A stretch of DNA of 38,084 nucleotides from an uncultured Pseudomonadota bacterium (lineage in GTDB: Bacteria; Pseudomonadota; Gammaproteobacteria; Methylococcales; Methylomonadaceae). Below the pieces are notes generated by a model that ran no database searches, was not told where the DNA came from, and saw only the letters and a list, made by a program, of their open reading frames with translations. Every line of letters begins with the position of its first letter. Positions within the stretch are counted from its first letter, which is position 1. Below, one piece after another: positions 34,847-38,084 of this stretch. The stretch covers positions 1-38,084 of the forward strand of contig CAIQWF010000025.1 in NCBI GenBank assembly GCA_903875455.1, written 5' to 3'. Position numbers and translations under genes: made by a program.

Positions 34847-36793
34847 CTAAACGCTAATCTGTTCGCCGACCTCAATCACCCGTTGTGGCGGAATATTAAA
34901 AAATGCTACCGGATTACTGGCGTTGCGAAATAAAAAGGTAAAAATCTGTGCCTGCCAACTGCTCATGCCTAAATCTTTGGTCAGCAAGGTTTCTTTGCTT
35001 AAGAAAAATGAAGTCTCGTTGACGTTGTAGTCAAAATCCAGATATTTTTCTGCCACATCCAGCAGCCGTTTTATATCGGGATGCTGTTGAAAACCGTAAG
35101 AAATTACGATTTGATAGCAGTTTTCCGACAGCGGTGTGATTTCGATCCGTTTCAATTCATCCTGGATAAACGGCACATCTTCAACCCGGCCGGTTAAAAA
35201 AATCACCCGCTCATGTAAAACTTTATTGTGTTTGAGATTGTTTACCAAAGCCTGAGGAATGCCGGCGTTAAAGCTTGAAGTCAGAAACACGGCGGTGCCT
35301 TCAATCCGCTCCGGCATGATTGACTGGTTGTCAATGACAATGGCTTTTCCGGTTGTCATTTTGTGGGCAAACTCTTCAAGAGAACAATAGCGTTTGATTT
35401 TTTGATGCAGATTTTGTTGGCCGGTTTTCCAGGTCCACATCACCGAGAAAATAAGGGCGGCAAATAAAATCGGGAACCAGCCGCCTTTGGAGATTTTCTC
35501 GAAATTCGCCATTAACAGGGTGTTGTCTATGACGAAGAAAAACACCATCACCGCAATGCCTTTGTGCCAGCTTATCCGCCAGCGATAATGAATCACGAAC
35601 AACGCCAATATCGTTGTAATCAGCATGGTGCCAAGTACGGCAATACCATAAGCAGAAGCCAGACGACTACTGGAGTGTAGTATGACAACCAGCACCAAAA
35701 TGGCAATCATCAAGCCCCAGTTCACCACAGGAATATAAATCTGTCCTTCATTGCCGGAGGTATAAAGACAGCGCAATCTGGGTAAATAGCCCATTTGAAT
35801 GGCTTGGTGAGTCATGGAGAACGCCCCGGAGATAATCGCCTGCGAAGCAATCACCGTGGCACAGGTGGCCAGCAGCACCAGCGGATATAAGGCCCAGTGC
35901 GGAGCCAGCAGATAAAAGGGATTGGTGACGGCGGCAGGGTTATGCAGAATTAATGCGCCCTGGCCAAAATAATTGAGTGTTAATGCCGGCATCACCAGAC
36001 TAAACCATGCCACCTGAATCGGATGCCTGCCAAAATGCCCCATATCAGCATACAAAGCTTCCGCTCCGGTCAGTACCAAAGCGACCGCGCCTAATGCCAA
36101 AAAAGTCGCGGCAAAATGGGCAGTTAAAAAATGCCAGGCATACAGCGGGTTTAACGCATATAAAATGCTTGGGTTTTTAGCGATATTGATAATGCCCAAG
36201 ACTGCCAGAGACAAAAACCACAGGCTCATAATCGGCCCGAACATGAAACCGACTTTTTTGGTGCCTTTGTGCTGGATGGAAAACAGTTTGATGAGGATGA
36301 TAACCGATAGCGGCACGACTAGGTTTTTCAGAGGAAGGTATTGTTCGTATTCATCGGGGATGACTTTTAAGCCTTCTACCGCACTCAGGATTGAAATGGC
36401 GGGGGTGATAATGCCGTCACCATAAAACAATGCCGTGCCAAACAAGCCCAGTCCTATCATCAGCCGACGTGACATTGTACCTACCGAGGCTCGCAACGCT
36501 AAAGCCAGCAATGCCATGATCCCGCCTTCGCCATCATTATTGGCCCGCATAATCAGCGAGATATATTTGTAGGAAATCACCAGATTCAGCAGCCAGAAAA
36601 TTAGCGACAAAATGCCGAACACGTTGTCTTCGGTGACGGGAATGGGGTGTGAACCGTGAAAAATTTCCCTGATGGCATAAAGTGGGCTGGTGCCGATATC
36701 GCCAAAAACCACGCCTAATGATCCTAAAACAACGGGGAAAAGAGTTTGCGCTTGCGAGAATGGCGGCTTCTTTGTGGGATTTTGCATATACAT
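34847..36793 (-). CDS. kup: Low-affinity K+ transporter Kup
   Basis: 648 residues. About 12 membrane helices in the first ~450 residues, starting with GSLGVVFGDIGTSPLYAIREIF (24-45), the Kup family hallmark. A soluble C-terminal domain follows with GTAVFLTSSFNAGIPQALVNNLKHNKVLHERVIFLTG. It imports K+ with H+ across the inner membrane. ATG 36793 and ATG 36787 are both possible, and neither has a clear ribosome site. It is transcribed alone; the 210-bp upstream gap holds no recognisable gene. Confidence 0.96.
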   Translation of the reverse strand: MYMQNPTKKPPFSQAQTLFPVVLGSLGVVFGDIGTSPLYAIREIFHGSHPIPVTEDNVFGILSLIFWLLNLVISYKYISLIMRANNDGEGGIMALLALALRASVGTMSRRLMIGLGLFGTALFYGDGIITPAISILSAVEGLKVIPDEYEQYLPLKNLVVPLSVIILIKLFSIQHKGTKKVGFMFGPIMSLWFLSLAVLGIINIAKNPSILYALNPLYAWHFLTAHFAATFLALGAVALVLTGAEALYADMGHFGRHPIQVAWFSLVMPALTLNYFGQGALILHNPAAVTNPFYLLAPHWALYPLVLLATCATVIASQAIISGAFSMTHQAIQMGYLPRLRCLYTSGNEGQIYIPVVNWGLMIAILVLVVILHSSSRLASAYGIAVLGTMLITTILALFVIHYRWRISWHKGIAVMVFFFVIDNTLLMANFEKISKGGWFPILFAALIFSVMWTWKTGQQNLHQKIKRYCSLEEFAHKMTTGKAIVIDNQSIMPERIEGTAVFLTSSFNAGIPQALVNNLKHNKVLHERVIFLTGRVEDVPFIQDELKRIEITPLSENCYQIVISYGFQQHPDIKRLLDVAEKYLDFDYNVNETSFFLSKETLLTKDLGMSSWQAQIFTFLFRNASNPVAFFNIPPQRVIEVGEQISV

Positions 36794-37003
36794 AGATGGA
36801 ATAATGCTGACTGACTTAGATGGGATTGGGCTTGCTTGTCAGTTTATTGAGTGGGTATGACAATTTTACCGGAAATGCTAAAGCGCTTGAATAAAACTTG
36901 CTTATCGCAACAATTCAAAAAGCTTTTATTAGCCTAACGCACCATGAACGGCAATCAATTTAGAGTGCATTAGTCATAGATAAGAATCTGGTCTGAAAAA
37001 CCG

Positions 37004-37819
37004 TCAGTCAAAGCGTTTTGCATCAACCGGCAATTTGTCAAAAATCGGGTGTTTATCAATGCCGTAATGCTCAGGATAATAAACTCCGGCCAGATGCAGG
37101 CCAAACGGCGGCGCAGTGACTCCGCCTTGGCTGCGGTCTTTAATTTCCAGCAAATCTTGCGTCCATTCCACCGGCTTTTTACCGGCGCCAATTTCCATCA
37201 ATACGCCGGCGATATTGCGCACCATGTGATGTAAAAAGGCGTTGGCGGAAATGTCAATAATCACTTGCTGGCCTTGGCGTTGGACATCGACAAAATACAT
37301 AAACCGTTGCGGACTTTTTGACTGGCAACCTTGGGCGCGAAATGAAGAAAAATCATGATTGCCAACCAATGTTTGTGCGGCGAGGTGCATTTTTTCAGCA
37401 TTCAAAGGATAGGAGTACCAGGTGGCCTGCTCCCGCAATAACGCCGATTTCATCGGTCGGTTCAAAATGATATAGCGATAAAACCGGGCAATGGCACTGT
37501 AACGGGCGTGAAAATCGTCGAGTGCCGGTTTTGCCCAGATAATCCGCACATCATCAGGCAAGTTGCGATTGCCGCCCATCATCCAGGCGTGTAAATCCCG
37601 CTGTACTTCGGTATCAAAATGCACCACCTGCTCAAAAGCATGGACACCGGCATCAGTGCGTCCGGCGCAAATCACGGTTATTGGTTGATTGGCGACTTTT
37701 GATAATGCCTGCTCCAGCACACTTTGAATGGTGCGTTTGCCGGTTTGCCATTGCCAGCCGGCAAACTGGCTGCCGTCATATTCAATTCCTAAAACAATGC
37801 GGTTGGTGTTTTGATTCAT
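37004..37819 (-). CDS. truA: tRNA pseudouridine synthase A
   Basis: Makes pseudouridine at positions 38-40 of tRNA anticodon stems. 271 residues, normal length. Catalytic aspartate D56 in CAGRTDAGVHA; GIEYDGSQFAGWQWQ near the start, FRAQGCQSKSPQR and ANAFLHHMVRNIAG complete the TruA pattern. It starts 35 bp after the 42-codon ORF on the same strand. The ribosome site is weak. Confidence 0.97.
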   Translation of the reverse strand: MNQNTNRIVLGIEYDGSQFAGWQWQTGKRTIQSVLEQALSKVANQPITVICAGRTDAGVHAFEQVVHFDTEVQRDLHAWMMGGNRNLPDDVRIIWAKPALDDFHARYSAIARFYRYIILNRPMKSALLREQATWYSYPLNAEKMHLAAQTLVGNHDFSSFRAQGCQSKSPQRFMYFVDVQRQGQQVIIDISANAFLHHMVRNIAGVLMEIGAGKKPVEWTQDLLEIKDRSQGGVTAPPFGLHLAGVYYPEHYGIDKHPIFDKLPVDAKRFD

Positions 37820-37854
37820 TACTGATTAAAGATGTTACAAAATGTAAGGTCGGG

Positions 37855-37983
37855 CTACTTGCTTATTTCTTCCTGAATAATTTTTTTGAGTTCTTTATCC
37901 AAAATATTTTCTCTATCGCTTTTTGAATACATCATCACCAAAATAATAGGAAATGACTCTAAAGCCCACACGATTACCCACAT
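37855..37983 (-). CDS. Predicted 42-residue small membrane protein
   Basis: Open frame from ATG 37983 to TAG 37855. The first half is a hydrophobic helix (MWVIVWALESFPIILVMMYS), the second a charged amphipathic helix (DRENILDKELKKIIQEEISK). This is the layout of a small single-span membrane protein. It lies 6 nt after the stop of the upstream partial gene and 35 bp before truA. The ribosome site is weak. The family is not recognised. Confidence 0.45.
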   Translation of the reverse strand: MWVIVWALESFPIILVMMYSKSDRENILDKELKKIIQEEISK

Positions 37984-37989
37984 CTCACA

Positions 37990-38084
37990 TCAAGGCGCAT
38001 AAACCGCCCTCCCGACTTCAATCCCAACCGCATAATGGCGAATTTTCTCCAATCCCTCCCAGATAGCTTTAGGACCGGGAACAC
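37990..38084 (-). CDS. C-terminal end of a gene cut by the window edge
   Basis: The last ~31 codons of a minus-strand frame ending with TGA at 37990, reading PGPKAIWEGLEKIRHYAVG near the end. The IWxGL-x-R pattern is faintly like the C-terminus of some IS4-type transposases, but this is too short to assign. The gene continues beyond the window. Confidence 0.5.
   Translation of the reverse strand, partial: VPGPKAIWEGLEKIRHYAVGIEVGRAVYAP

Noticed and set aside
37990-38084. Transposase end at the window edge
   Set aside because: Only about 31 codons are visible and no terminal inverted repeat can be seen, so mobile-element status is not supported.

Overview
The window reads as an ordinary chromosomal segment of a moderately AT-leaning gammaproteobacterium. 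The gene set (RimO, IlvB/IlvH/IlvC, PPK1, ZapE, HtpG, Kup, TruA, a PP_4765-type flavoprotein) and the pairing of an ornithine-decarboxylase-like enzyme with homospermidine synthase would suit a Methylococcales-type methanotroph. No diagnostic gene such as pmoA or mxaF is present, so the genus is only a guess. I see no rRNA, tRNA, CRISPR array or complete insertion sequence.

Layout. 1-2.6 kb: rimO (+) converging on a cold-shock gene (-), then a small exported protein (+). 2.6-13.1 kb: a minus-strand chemosensory cluster of the Wsp/'alternative cellular function' type. In transcription order it encodes a REC-PAS-histidine kinase, CheW, CheR-TPR, a second CheW, a soluble globin-coupled chemoreceptor, an FHA-GGDEF protein, a CheA-REC hybrid and CheB. 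13.3-14 kb: an orphan membrane protein. 14.1-18.4 kb: the ilvB-ilvH-(two-gene HEPN cassette)-ilvC operon (+), closed by a strong bidirectional terminator. 18.4-22.5 kb (-): ppk1, plsC-like and zapE. 22.6-26.1 kb (-): a lipoprotein and an envelope-stress-like cluster (PspA-like coiled coil, DUF2491/YjfK-like protein, Ser-rich membrane protein, unknown protein). 26.2-28.2 kb (-): htpG with a near-consensus sigma-32 promoter. 28.4-32.8 kb (-): DUF2442-like protein, flavoprotein, homospermidine synthase and ornithine decarboxylase. 33-38 kb (-): DegP/MucD-type protease, kup, truA, a 42-residue ORF and the end of a gene cut by the window edge.

How the genes work together. The chemosensory cluster has the Wsp parts list, but the membrane receptor is replaced by a cytoplasmic globin sensor, which suggests gas (O2) input. 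The expected diguanylate cyclase is replaced by an FHA protein whose GGDEF signature is AGQIF while the RxxD inhibitory site is kept, so it looks like a c-di-GMP receptor more than a synthase. The CheA kinase of this cluster carries an in-frame TAA inside its ATP-binding domain, so as sequenced the pathway is cut at its kinase. IlvB/IlvH/IlvC make the first two steps of branched-chain amino-acid synthesis. Ornithine decarboxylase and homospermidine synthase form a short polyamine route from ornithine via putrescine to homospermidine.

The most promising spots for something undescribed are the globin-Wsp-FHA/GGDEF pathway with its broken kinase, the two-gene HEPN module lodged inside the ilv operon, and the PspA/DUF2491 neighbourhood.
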